DNA of 64,000 nt from Methanoculleus sp. Lineage in GTDB: Archaea; Halobacteriota; Methanomicrobia; Methanomicrobiales; Methanoculleaceae. The stretch spans positions 269,372-333,371 of the forward strand of contig NZ_JAJGBK010000032.1 of NCBI RefSeq assembly GCF_020696975.1. Reading direction: 5' to 3'. A model generated the notes under the pieces. The model was given only the letters and a program-made list of their open reading frames with translations, was not told where the DNA came from and searched no databases. Positions within the stretch are counted from its first letter, which is position 1, and every line of letters begins with the position of its first letter. A program made the position numbers and the translations under genes. Below are positions 33,009 through 42,322 of this stretch, piece by piece.

Positions 33009-35753
33009 ATGACAGACTCTTCCCTCTCACCCGAAGAATCCCGGACGACGGCATGGCACGCCCTGCCGGCGGAAGATGCAGCTGAAACGCTCGCCTCGCC
33101 GGACGAGGGCCTCACCGACGCCGAGGTCGCCCGGCGGCGCAGGATATTCGGAGAAAACGCCCTCCCGCAGAAGCGGCCTCCGACGGTGCTTGAGGTCTTC
33201 CTCCGCCAGTTCATGAGTCCGCTCATCTACGTCCTCCTTGCTGCCGGGATCATATCCGTCCTCTTCTCCGACCTCACCGACGCGATCTTCATCTTCATCG
33301 TCGTCCTGACGAACGCCGTCATCGGGACCATCCAGGAGGTGAGGGCGGGGAAGAGCGCAGCAGCCCTGCAGCGGATGCTCGTGTCCTCTTCACGGGTGTG
33401 GCGGAATAACCGTGAGACGATCGTCCCGGCCGAAGACCTGGTCCCCGGAGACCGTGTCGCTCTGGAGTCGGGTGACCGCGTCCCCGCCGACATCCGCATC
33501 CTCGCGGCGCAGTCGCTCGCTGTCGACGAGTCGCTCCTGACCGGGGAATCGCAGGCGGTCGGAAAGAGCCCGGATACCGTCGATGCCTCCTTGCCCCCGG
33601 CCGACCGCCTGAATTTGGTCTACGCCGGCAGCACCATCATGAGCGGTCGCAGTACCGGGATCGTGGTCGCGACCGGCCAGCATACCGAGATCGGGCAGAT
33701 CGCCGAGACGGTCACGACATCGGTGGCGGGTAAGCCGCCGCTCGTTATCCGCATGGAAGACTTCTCCAGAAAGATCAGCCTCGCCGTCCTTGCCGCCACA
33801 GGGCTGCTTGCGATCATCGTCCTCGGCCAGGGGATGCCGCTCCTTGAGGTCTTCTTCCTCGCCGTCGCCCTTGCGGTCTCGGCGATTCCGGCAAGCCTGC
33901 CGGTCGCGCTGACCGTCGCGCTCTCGGTTGCAACATCGCGTATGGCGGGGCGCAACGTCATCGTCCGGTTCCTTGCCGCGGTCGAGAGCCTTGGGAGTTG
34001 CACGCTTATCGCGAGCGACAAGACGGGCACCCTCACCGTGAACCAGCAGACCGCCCGGGTCGTCGCCCTGCCGACGGGTGAAACGTTCTCCGTCACCGGG
34101 GCGGGGTATGCGGGCGAGGGGGAGATCCTCGACGGGGCGGGTGACCCGGTGGCCGGCCCTCTCCGCGAACGGCTGGAGCGCCTGGCCCGCGCCGCAACGA
34201 TCAGCAACGAGGCATCCCTGGAGCGGACTGACGAAGGGAACTGGGAGCACCGGGGCGATGCGATCGACGTGGCGTTCCTTGCGGTCACCTACAAGCTGGG
34301 GCTCGACCCCGCCGGTATTCGCGAGAGTGCGCCTGCCGTCGCCGAGATCCCCTTCGAGTCCGAGCGGCGGTATGCCGCCGTCTGGTACCAGGAGGGCGAG
34401 GAGACCCTGGTGGCGGTCAAGGGGGCTGCGGAAACGGTCATTCCATCCTGCCACACCATGGCCGGCGGGCCGGACGGCAGTATGCCGCTCGACCTGGACC
34501 GGGTGCAGGGGGACCTCGAGACCCTTACCTCCCGCGGCTACCGGGTGCTCGCCGTGGCCCGGGGTCGTGCGGAGGGAGAGGTCTCCGCGGAGAACCCAAA
34601 GCTCCCTCCCCTCGAGCTCCTCGGCCTGGTCGGGTTCATCGACCCGATCCGGCCCGACGTGCCCGACGCCGTGCGGCGGTGCCGCAACGCCGGGGTCGAT
34701 GTGGTGATGGTGACGGGGGATCACCCCGCAACGGCTCTCGCCATCGCGCGGGAACTCGATATCGCGGACTCCCCCGACAGGGTCGTCACCGGCGCGGAAC
34801 TGGGTGATGACGAGGTCCCGACGTTCTCGAAGTTCATCGACCGGGTGCAGGGTGCCCGGGTCTTTGCCCGGGTGACGCCGCTGCAGAAACTCCGGATCGT
34901 CGAGGCTTACCGGGAGAACGGGGAGTTCGTCGCGGTCACCGGGGACGGGGTCAACGACGCGCCGGCGCTCCGGAGCGCGAACATCGGGGTCGCGATGGGT
35001 TCCGGGACCGATGTGGCCAAGGATACGGCGTCGTTGATCGTCACCGACGACGACTTCGCCTCGATCGTCGCCGGGATCGAGGAAGGACGGTACGCCTACG
35101 ACAACGTTCGGAAGGTCGTCTACCTCCTGATCACGACCGGGTTTGCCGAGGTCCTCCTCTTCATGCTCGCCCTCCTCATCGGCCTGCCGCTGCCCCTCCT
35201 TGCGGTCCAGCTCCTCTGGCTGAACCTGGTGACGAACGGCATCCAGGACACGGCACTGGCGTTTGAGAAGGGTGAGCCCGGCGTCATGAACCGGCCGCCG
35301 CGAAGGCCGGAAGAGGGGTTCTTCAACCGGCTGATGATAGAAGAGGTGCTCCTCTCCGGGACAGTCATCGGGCTTGTCACGCTCGGCACCTGGTACTGGC
35401 TCCTCTCAAATGGATGGGATGAGTTTGCCGCCCGGAACCTGATTTTCCTGCTGATGGTGCTCTTCGAGAACTTCCATCTCTTCAACTGCCGTTCAGAGTA
35501 CATCTCCGCATTCCGCGTCCCCATCAGCAACAACTACATCCTGATCGCCGCCGTCATCGCCGCACAGGGCTTGCATATCGCCGCACTCTACATCCCCTTC
35601 TTCCAGGACGTCCTCCAGGTGCAGCCCGTCTCCCTGGTCGAGTGGATCACGCTGCTCGTTCTCGCCTCCTCGGTCGTGGTCGTGATGGAGATCTTCAAGG
35701 CGGTCCGGAAACACCGCCCGCCGGCTCACCAGACCGGGTACGGAGTCGGGTAG
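33009..35753 (+). CDS. P-type (P2-like) cation-transporting ATPase with altered ion site
   Basis: 914 residues with all P-type hallmarks: TGES (about 178), the phosphorylation site DKTGTLT (Asp337), MVTGDHPATA and VTGDGVNDAPALRSANIG. The closest architecture is the SERCA/PMR1-like P2 group. However, helix M4 has SAIPASLPVALTV instead of PEGLP, and helix M6 has NLVTNGIQDTALA instead of NLVTDG, so two Ca-ligand carboxylates are missing; the M5 Glu (TGFAEVLL) is kept. The ion carried is therefore uncertain. A TATA box (AACATATATGC, about 32912-32922) lies upstream. Its last 28 bases overlap the end of the convergent gene. Confidence 0.92.
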   Translation: MTDSSLSPEESRTTAWHALPAEDAAETLASPDEGLTDAEVARRRRIFGENALPQKRPPTVLEVFLRQFMSPLIYVLLAAGIISVLFSDLTDAIFIFIVVLTNAVIGTIQEVRAGKSAAALQRMLVSSSRVWRNNRETIVPAEDLVPGDRVALESGDRVPADIRILAAQSLAVDESLLTGESQAVGKSPDTVDASLPPADRLNLVYAGSTIMSGRSTGIVVATGQHTEIGQIAETVTTSVAGKPPLVIRMEDFSRKISLAVLAATGLLAIIVLGQGMPLLEVFFLAVALAVSAIPASLPVALTVALSVATSRMAGRNVIVRFLAAVESLGSCTLIASDKTGTLTVNQQTARVVALPTGETFSVTGAGYAGEGEILDGAGDPVAGPLRERLERLARAATISNEASLERTDEGNWEHRGDAIDVAFLAVTYKLGLDPAGIRESAPAVAEIPFESERRYAAVWYQEGEETLVAVKGAAETVIPSCHTMAGGPDGSMPLDLDRVQGDLETLTSRGYRVLAVARGRAEGEVSAENPKLPPLELLGLVGFIDPIRPDVPDAVRRCRNAGVDVVMVTGDHPATALAIARELDIADSPDRVVTGAELGDDEVPTFSKFIDRVQGARVFARVTPLQKLRIVEAYRENGEFVAVTGDGVNDAPALRSANIGVAMGSGTDVAKDTASLIVTDDDFASIVAGIEEGRYAYDNVRKVVYLLITTGFAEVLLFMLALLIGLPLPLLAVQLLWLNLVTNGIQDTALAFEKGEPGVMNRPPRRPEEGFFNRLMIEEVLLSGTVIGLVTLGTWYWLLSNGWDEFAARNLIFLLMVLFENFHLFNCRSEYISAFRVPISNNYILIAAVIAAQGLHIAALYIPFFQDVLQVQPVSLVEWITLLVLASSVVVVMEIFKAVRKHRPPAHQTGYGVG

Positions 35754-37639
35754 GTCTCCCACCGGTAGGGGAGGAAAACCTCGTTCACCCGGCTGCCGTC
35801 GGCGAGATCGGTCATGATGATGCTTCTTGCCGAGACGGTGTAGAGGGTGTCGTCCATGAAGAGCGACCGGCGCACGGCGTCGGGCGAGTCCCAGGTGTAA
35901 GGGGAACCCTTCTCCGCGTGGGCGACCGTGCCCTGCAGGACGAACCCTTCTGCCGGGTTTACCGAGTAGGCGTAAGCCCCCTGCCAGGTCGTGGTGCCGT
36001 AGGAGCCGGGGTACTTCGATTCGCGGTTCTCCACCCGTCTTATCTCGCTCACCGGGATGACGAGGAGGGCTCGCTCTTCCGAGAAGAGGAAGGCCTTGTG
36101 GTCGCGGAGCGCCGCGGAGTCCGTCCCGGCCTCCCCGATCACGACGTTGTCGACCAGGCTCGGGTTGTTCACGTCTGAGACGTTGAAGAGGGCTATCTTG
36201 AGCCCCCCGACAGAGACGCCGCCCCACTCGTCCCCGCTCGTCTCCTTGCCGATGCCGATGATGTGGTCGGGGCCGTAGGGATGGAGATAGTCGGAGTAGC
36301 CCGGGATCTTGAGTTCCCCGAGGATGCCCGGGCTCTCCGGGTTCGAGAGGTCGATGACGAAGAGGGGGTCGATCCGCTTGAACGTCACGAGATACAGCCG
36401 GTCGCCGGCGAACCGGGCAGCGTAGATCCGCTCGTCCGGCGCAATATGCTCGAGCGTCCCGATCGTCTTCATTGTGGAGTCGAGGACGTAGACGTTGTTG
36501 TACTGGATCGCACCCTCCCGCGTCCAGCCCTCGACGGTCGTTGCTACCCGGAGATTCTCCTGGTACTCGTCGAGTGAGAACTGGTTTAAGAGGTCTCCGG
36601 GGACCTCGCCCATCGCCCGGTAGTCGATCTCTCCCTCTCCGATCGCGAACCGGTGGATGAGCGTCCTGTCGCGGGCGCCGACGCTCCCCGGGGCCGTCCC
36701 GGTGGGATATGCCGGATCCGTGCTCCGGTAGCCGATATACAGGTTCTCCTGCGACGCATAGAGGGTGGTGTCGTAGCCAAGAAGGAAGGTCTCCGCGTCA
36801 GGGGTGCCGGCATCGGTGATGGAGAAGGCGCCCGCGGTGTAGAAGACGTAGTTCTGGAGCGGGCTTCCCGGCCGGTAGACGTCCGGCCGGACCGGTTCTG
36901 CGCCGCCCGCCCTCACCTCGGGGAGGAGGATGTCGTCCTGGACCCAGACCGGGGACTCCCGCGTGAGGGTGTAGACATGGTCGCCTATCAGCCGGGCGTC
37001 GTAATAGTCGCCGGTGAACGTGACATTCCGGACCTCCTCTGGCTCCTCTCTATCGCCGATATCGTAGATGTAGGCATGCGTCACCGTCCGCCAGACCGGG
37101 ACCGGGGTTACGCTCCCTTCAACGGTGGTCATCCTCTCTTCTGCTTTGGTGGCAAAGACCACCAGACGGTCGCCAGCGAGGAAGAGCGCCTTCGGGGTTC
37201 CCGGGATCCGGGTCCCGGATACTATCTTCGCGGCTTCCGGCGGGAAGGCATCGAGGATCGTGAGCGTCTCGCCCGATATGATGTAGATGTACTTCCCGTC
37301 GTTCTTCAGGAAGTCGGCCTCGTCCACGCCCTCCACCTGCACGTTCGTCACGGAGTAGTCGCTGGCCTGCGACGTCGGGGCGGACGTCGCCACCGGCGCC
37401 GGGGCGTTCATCCCTGACTCCGGCGCGATACCCCCGGTGATTCGGGGGTAGCCGGCATCGCTCCATCCTCCCTGTGCGTACTCGGCCAAAAATGCCCTGA
37501 TCTCCTCTTTCGACGCAAATTTCTGGAGATCTCCCCACGTATCCTTCCCGGCGTCCTCCGAAGCAAGGGCGGTCCCGATGATCGCTGCCACGACGAGACA
37601 GCCGAGAGCGACCGCCGCCGCCGGTTTCCAGTTCCCCAT
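35726..37639 (-). CDS. Secreted beta-propeller-domain protein
   Basis: 637 residues. A hydrophobic N-terminal signal or anchor (AAAVALGCLVVAAIIGTALA) is followed by the domain known as Beta_propel (distantly WD40-like, widespread in methanogens): VQVEGVDEADFLKNDGKYIY, GTPKALFLAGDRLVVFA, TLEHIAPDERIYAARFAGDR, KIPGYSDYLHPYGPDHIIGI. Function unknown; the location should be outside the membrane. Convergent with the ATPase gene and overlapping its stop region by 28 bases. A GGAAGGTGA ribosome-binding site precedes the ATG. Confidence 0.87.
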   Translation of the reverse strand: MGNWKPAAAVALGCLVVAAIIGTALASEDAGKDTWGDLQKFASKEEIRAFLAEYAQGGWSDAGYPRITGGIAPESGMNAPAPVATSAPTSQASDYSVTNVQVEGVDEADFLKNDGKYIYIISGETLTILDAFPPEAAKIVSGTRIPGTPKALFLAGDRLVVFATKAEERMTTVEGSVTPVPVWRTVTHAYIYDIGDREEPEEVRNVTFTGDYYDARLIGDHVYTLTRESPVWVQDDILLPEVRAGGAEPVRPDVYRPGSPLQNYVFYTAGAFSITDAGTPDAETFLLGYDTTLYASQENLYIGYRSTDPAYPTGTAPGSVGARDRTLIHRFAIGEGEIDYRAMGEVPGDLLNQFSLDEYQENLRVATTVEGWTREGAIQYNNVYVLDSTMKTIGTLEHIAPDERIYAARFAGDRLYLVTFKRIDPLFVIDLSNPESPGILGELKIPGYSDYLHPYGPDHIIGIGKETSGDEWGGVSVGGLKIALFNVSDVNNPSLVDNVVIGEAGTDSAALRDHKAFLFSEERALLVIPVSEIRRVENRESKYPGSYGTTTWQGAYAYSVNPAEGFVLQGTVAHAEKGSPYTWDSPDAVRRSLFMDDTLYTVSARSIIMTDLADGSRVNEVFLPYRWETYPTPYPVW

Positions 37640-37732
37640 ATCCGTTCACCTTCCGATAGAGGATGATGCACGTGCGGGGGTATCAGGTTTGTGTAACCTA
37701 CGAATAATTTCGAAGTCTTGGGAGTTCCCCCG

Positions 37733-38668
37733 TCACACTACCGGCGCCGTCGAGAAGATCCAGGCGATGTAGGCGGCATAGCCAAGGAGCAGGACGATCG
37801 ACCAGGCCCGGACAATGCCCGGCCGGGCAAAGAGCAGGGGGAGGATCGCGACCGTGAAGAGGACGACCGCGACGATGTCGAGTACGGATCCGACGGTGAC
37901 CGGGGCGAGGAGGAGGCTTATCCCGAGGACCAGGAGGAGGTTGAAGATATTGCTCCCGAGGATGTTGCCGATGGAGATGGCGCCTTCGTTTCTCACGGCC
38001 GCGACAAGCGATGTCGCGAGTTCAGGCAGCGACGTGCCGACGGCGACGATTGAGAGGCCGATGACGAACGCGGGGATCCCGAAGGCTTCCGCGAGCGTGA
38101 CGGCGCCGTTGACGACCAGTTGCGCCCCGATGATGACGGCGGCAAGACCAAGCCCGATGTAGAGGATGTCGGCCCATCCATGAGACTTAATGTCGACATC
38201 CTCCCCTTCACGGCTCTCCCGAAGCATAAGGGCGAGGATGATCACAAAGAGAACGAGGAGCACTGCTCCGGTGAGGGCGTCGAGCGTGCCTCTCATGGCA
38301 AGCAGAGCGAACGCCGCCGTCGCAACGAGCATCATCACGGTGTGCCGGGTGAGTGCCGAGCGCGAGGTTTCAGAGGCGGCAATCATATCGGGCCGGATGA
38401 GGGTGCAGAGCGCGAGAATAAGGGCGATATTCGCAATGTTGCTCCCAAGGACGTTCCCGAGGGCAATTCCGGTGTTCCCCGTGGCTGCGGCGTTCGTGCT
38501 GACGACGAGTTCAGGCAGCGAGGTGCCGAACGCGATGATCGTCGACCCGATCAGGGCCGGAGATATGCTGTGGCGGAGGGCGAGGCCGCTTCCGCCTCCT
38601 ACGAAGAGATCGGCTCCTTTGACAAGGAGGGTCAGGCCGACGATGAGTATGATGGCGATCACTATCAT
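37733..38668 (-). CDS. Cation/Ca2+ antiporter (CaCA family, YrbG-like)
   Basis: 311 residues and about ten membrane helices. Both alpha-repeats of Na+/Ca2+ exchangers are present: GTSLPELVVSTNAAATGN...GSNIANI and GTSLPELATSLVAAVRNEG...GSNIFNL, with the Glu and Asn ion ligands intact. It probably exports Ca2+ in exchange for Na+ or H+. The ATG at 38668 starts the first hydrophobic helix (MIVIAIILIVGLTLL); the frame upstream is not hydrophobic and runs through an AT-rich promoter-like stretch. Confidence 0.9.
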   Translation of the reverse strand: MIVIAIILIVGLTLLVKGADLFVGGGSGLALRHSISPALIGSTIIAFGTSLPELVVSTNAAATGNTGIALGNVLGSNIANIALILALCTLIRPDMIAASETSRSALTRHTVMMLVATAAFALLAMRGTLDALTGAVLLVLFVIILALMLRESREGEDVDIKSHGWADILYIGLGLAAVIIGAQLVVNGAVTLAEAFGIPAFVIGLSIVAVGTSLPELATSLVAAVRNEGAISIGNILGSNIFNLLLVLGISLLLAPVTVGSVLDIVAVVLFTVAILPLLFARPGIVRAWSIVLLLGYAAYIAWIFSTAPVV

Positions 38669-38807
38669 GGGAATGCCTCGGATATGGTGGTAATAGTTGG
38701 GCAGCGCCCTCCCAATACATTTGCGGATTCGGGTCACGAACAACTGCCTGGAGGAAGGAGGCGTGTGACGGGCAAAAGATTATGTCTTCTCTCGCCATCG
38801 GGCCCGT

Positions 38808-39569
38808 ATGTCCTATCGGAGTCCCCGGTCCCTGCGCGGGGTGGGAAGGGAGTTTATGCAGAGGACGGAGCACGGAAACCAGCCCCCTTCGGACCAGGTG
38901 CTGGGCCGCCCGCCGCCGCCGCTCGAGGTCCCGTACACGAAGGGGAAAGCGTTCATCCCGCTGCCTCCGCCGGAGGATATCACCCTTCCCGCAGTCGATC
39001 TCCGTGACGCCATCGAGCAGCGGGAGAGCGTCAGGGATTATGCCCCGGAACCGCTTGCACTCCACGAACTCTCCTTCCTTCTCTGGTGCACCCAGGGGGT
39101 CCGGCGGGCCGTCGGCGGGGCCTTCACTCTCCGCACGGTCCCGTCCGCGGGTGCCCGGCACGCGCTCGAGACCTACCTCCTGATCAACCGTGTCGAGGGC
39201 GTTCCCCCCGGGCTCTACCGCTACCTGGCCCTCGAGCACCGTCTTGCCGAAGAGTCGCGCGACCCCGATATCGCCCGGCAGGTGACGGCAGCGTGCCTGA
39301 ATCAGCCGCATATCATCGAGAGCGCCGCCACCTTTCTCTGGACCGCCGTCCCCGAACGGATGACATGGCGCTATGGCGAGCGCGGCTACCGCTACCTGCA
39401 TCTCGACGCCGGCCACGTCTGCCAGAACCTCTACCTCGCGGCATCGGGTGTGGGCTGCGGGGTCTGTGCGATCGGTGCCTTCGATGACGCGGTTATGAAT
39501 CGGCTTCTTGGTCTTAACGGCGAGGAGGAGTTCCTGATCTACGTTGCGACGGTCGGAAAGAGGGTCTGA
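38808..39569 (+). CDS. SagB-type nitroreductase-family oxidoreductase
   Basis: 253 residues. The nitroreductase FMN pattern (AIEQRESVRDYAPEPLALHELSFLLW, RTVPSAGARHALETYLLIN, HVCQNLYLAASGVGCGVCAIG) matches the SagB/ThcOx group. SagB enzymes oxidise azolines in peptide natural products, but many archaeal stand-alone members have no YcaO partner, and none is in this window. A TATA-like AAAGATTATG (about 38775-38784) sits some 28 bases before the ATG, predicting a leaderless mRNA. The substrate is unknown. Confidence 0.87.
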   Translation: MSYRSPRSLRGVGREFMQRTEHGNQPPSDQVLGRPPPPLEVPYTKGKAFIPLPPPEDITLPAVDLRDAIEQRESVRDYAPEPLALHELSFLLWCTQGVRRAVGGAFTLRTVPSAGARHALETYLLINRVEGVPPGLYRYLALEHRLAEESRDPDIARQVTAACLNQPHIIESAATFLWTAVPERMTWRYGERGYRYLHLDAGHVCQNLYLAASGVGCGVCAIGAFDDAVMNRLLGLNGEEEFLIYVATVGKRV

Positions 39570-39661
39570 TCCGGCGGGCCGAAGGGCATATCCCCCTCCC
39601 CATCACACCTCTAAGACAACAGTCCCGACGCGAGCGCCGGGCACGATGAGGGAGGCTGCTG

Positions 39662-40366
39662 GTTACGTTCACGTTCGACGAAGAGATAGTTGCCCTTGAA
39701 GCAGAACGCGAAAGGCTTCTCCAGTTCCCGGAGGAGGAGTTCATCGAGATCATCCGCGATGTCGGGTTCTCCTGCGACCGTTGCGCCCGCTGCTGCACCC
39801 GGGAGTTCAATGGTCACGTCTTCCTGCTCGAGGAGGACACCGAGAGTGTCCGTTCGTTTGCACCCGACGCCGTCGTCCCGGCGCCGGACTTCGATGCCTG
39901 CGACCAGCAGGGGCGCTTTTACGTCTCAGGCTACGCCCTCCGGACAAGACCTGACGGTACCTGCATCTTCCTCTCGGACGGCAGGTGCACCATCTACGAC
40001 CGGCGGTTTGCCATCTGCCGCGTCTACCCCTACATGCTCCACCGGGAGGCCGATGCGACAGGCACCGTGGACTGGCGGCAGATCGGCGGCTTGAACGAGC
40101 ACGGCTGCTACAACACCCCGATCGACGATGCCGAATGCCTCCGGATTGCCCGGGAGACCCGGGCGTATGAGGCGGCGTTCCTTGACCAGGCGATCCGGTT
40201 CCGGAAAGCCCTCCGGGATCTCTTCGCCTGTGAAGGGCTGCGGTACGTCCGGCGAACCTACGATCTCCTTATGCGGGACTTCCGGAAGGGCGCCGAGGTC
40301 GAGGTCCGGGTCTTCCATCGCGGAAGGTTCGAGCCGCACCGGGTCACCCGCGCGATCTACGAATAG
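39662..40366 (+). CDS. YkgJ-type Cys-cluster (zinc/iron-chelating) protein without a standard start codon
   Basis: An open frame of 234 codons. Its core GFSCDRCARCCTREFNGHVFL is the YkgJ CxxCxxCC signature, followed by GTCIFLSDGRCTIYDRRF and ICRVYPYMLHRE, the usual later Cys motifs. Family members bind Fe-S or zinc; function is unknown. The in-frame stop is TGA at 39647. After it come GGGAGG (39650-39655), CTG, CTG, GTT (39662) and ACG; no ATG, GTG or TTG occurs before the Met at 40034, which lies after the Cys motifs. The ribosome-binding spacing favours GTT 39662 or CTG 39659. A non-canonical start, a sequencing error or a mutated start are all possible. Confidence 0.75.
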   Translation, partial: VTFTFDEEIVALEAERERLLQFPEEEFIEIIRDVGFSCDRCARCCTREFNGHVFLLEEDTESVRSFAPDAVVPAPDFDACDQQGRFYVSGYALRTRPDGTCIFLSDGRCTIYDRRFAICRVYPYMLHREADATGTVDWRQIGGLNEHGCYNTPIDDAECLRIARETRAYEAAFLDQAIRFRKALRDLFACEGLRYVRRTYDLLMRDFRKGAEVEVRVFHRGRFEPHRVTRAIYE

Positions 40367-40442
40367 ATCTAGTTTCAGGAACATCTCCCTCCACTTCAGT
40401 CGCCCGCACCTTTTTCTGCTTCCCGCACGCCGGGGGTGCTTG

Positions 40443-42230
40443 ATGGAGACCGAGGTCCTCATCACCCTGCTGGTGCTGGCCGGCACTGCCGTTCTCTTCA
40501 TCTCCGGCATCGTCAGGGTCGACGTCGCTGCCATGCTCGTGACCCTCGCGCTAACATGGCTCGGGATCGTCACCCCGCAAGAGGCCCTCTCCGGTTTTTC
40601 GAGCAACGCGGTCATCGCGATGCTCTCGGTGATGGTTCTCGGCCGCGGGCTCGACCGGACCGGGGTGACCATCCGCATCGCCCGGGCGATCGTCGGGATT
40701 GCCGGTCGCGGCGAACGAGGGCTGACCGCCGCCGCCTCGCTCGTCGCCGGCGGGCTCTCGGCCTTCATGCAGAGTGTCGGGGCCACCGCCGTCTTCCTCC
40801 CTTCACTTTTGCGGGTCTCGTCGCTTACAGGTATCGCGCCATCGCGCCTCCTCCTGCCCGTCGGCTACGCCGCGACCATCGGGGGCACCGTCAGCATGGT
40901 GGGGGCCGGCACCCTCATCATCCTCAACGACCTTCTGCGGCAGGCCGGATATCCGCCCTTCGGGCTCTTTGCGGTCACCCCTATCGGGGTGCCGCTCCTG
41001 CTCGCCGGGGTCGCCTTCTTCTACTTCTTCGGGGACCGTCTCCTCCCCCGGCGCGAGAAGACCCGGCTGAGCCCGCAGGAGGAACTGATCCGGACTTGGC
41101 AACCCCCCTCCCGCATATCCTACCTCCGGGTCCCTGCGGGGAGTCCTCTCGCGGGGAAGACGCGGGAGGAGGTGCGCATGATCTCGCGCTACAACCTCCA
41201 CCTCATATCTCTTGCCGAAGAGGACGAGATCGTCTACACACCGTGGCGGCACACTCGGTTTGCCACCGGGCAGGAACTCGGGATTCTCGGGCAGGACAGC
41301 GACGTTGAGCGGTTCAGGGCCGATTTCGGGCTCGAGTGGGTCCGGCCGGGAGAGAGTTCGGCAAACGTTATGACCGACCCGAACGTTGGGTTTGCGGAGG
41401 TGATCGTCCGCCCATATGCATCGGTCATCGGCAAGACGCTCCGGGACCTCGAGTTCCGGGTGACCTACGGTGTCGAGGTGCTGATCCTCCTCTCCGGGAC
41501 CGAGGAGCAGCGGACGAACCTTGCCGACCTGCCCCTGGAGGCGGGGGACGCGATGGTCGTGCTCGGCCGGTGGGAGCGGCTCCGTGCGCTTGCCACGAAC
41601 AAGAATTTCGTCATGGTAACCCCCATCGAGGGGCGGACGGGAGTTCGCGAACGCGGCGCGAAGACAGCTGTCCTCTGCTTTCTTGCCGCCGTCGCCCTCA
41701 CCTACACCGGTCTCTCGATCGCGACAAGCCTTCTTTCGGGCGTGCTCGCGATGGTCCTTCTCCGGGTCATCCCGGTCGGCGAGGTCTACCGGGCCATCGA
41801 CTGGCGGACGCTCGTGCTGATCGCCGGGCTCCTCCCGCTCGGCATCGCGATGGATTCGACGGGCACGGCCCGGTTCATTGCGGACCGGATGGTTGCCCTG
41901 GTCGCCGGGTATCCGACGCTCCTCATCCTCATCGCGGTAGCAGTCCTTGCGACCGCTTTTTCGCTTATCATGTCAAACATCGCCGCGACGGTCCTCCTGG
42001 TTCCGCTTGCGATCGTGATGGCAGGCCCGCTCGGGCTCGATCCGCGTGGCCTCGCGCTCCTTGTCGGGATCTGCACCTCAAACTCGTTCCTCCTCCCGAC
42101 TCACCCGGTCAACGCCCTCCTGATGGGTCCGGGGAACTACCAGACCCGGGATTACCTTGTTGCGGGGAGTGTCATGACGGTCGTCTTCATCCTCATCGCT
42201 GTCGGGCTCATCTCTCTCCTCTTCTTCTGA
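40443..42230 (+). CDS. SLC13/DASS-type permease with two TrkA-C (RCK-C) domains
   Basis: 595 residues. N-terminal membrane half (LLVLAGTAVLFISGIVRVD, GVTIRIARAIVGIAG, MQSVGATAVFLPSLLRVS), a soluble middle part of about 160 residues containing two TrkA-C-like domains (ISYLRVPAGSPLAGKT and VIVRPYASVIGKTLRDLEF), and a C-terminal membrane half ending TSNSFLLPTHPVNALLMGPG. This is the layout of the SLC13 family (dicarboxylate, sulfate or similar anion uptake with Na+). The transported anion is unknown. The start is ATG 40443 with GGGGGTG upstream; earlier in-frame sequence is the shadow of the preceding gene. Confidence 0.88.
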   Translation: METEVLITLLVLAGTAVLFISGIVRVDVAAMLVTLALTWLGIVTPQEALSGFSSNAVIAMLSVMVLGRGLDRTGVTIRIARAIVGIAGRGERGLTAAASLVAGGLSAFMQSVGATAVFLPSLLRVSSLTGIAPSRLLLPVGYAATIGGTVSMVGAGTLIILNDLLRQAGYPPFGLFAVTPIGVPLLLAGVAFFYFFGDRLLPRREKTRLSPQEELIRTWQPPSRISYLRVPAGSPLAGKTREEVRMISRYNLHLISLAEEDEIVYTPWRHTRFATGQELGILGQDSDVERFRADFGLEWVRPGESSANVMTDPNVGFAEVIVRPYASVIGKTLRDLEFRVTYGVEVLILLSGTEEQRTNLADLPLEAGDAMVVLGRWERLRALATNKNFVMVTPIEGRTGVRERGAKTAVLCFLAAVALTYTGLSIATSLLSGVLAMVLLRVIPVGEVYRAIDWRTLVLIAGLLPLGIAMDSTGTARFIADRMVALVAGYPTLLILIAVAVLATAFSLIMSNIAATVLLVPLAIVMAGPLGLDPRGLALLVGICTSNSFLLPTHPVNALLMGPGNYQTRDYLVAGSVMTVVFILIAVGLISLLFF

Positions 42231-42322
42231 CCGCTCCTCACCTCCTGTGGTCAACCGACGGCGCCGGGCTCCTGCAACCCTGGTAAACCTTTATACCGCT
42301 CAGTGTCGACCAGAGGTTCGCT

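Noticed and set aside
38808..39569. Azoline peptide (SagBCD) cluster
   Set aside because: No YcaO/SagD or SagC gene and no precursor peptide are near the SagB-like gene.
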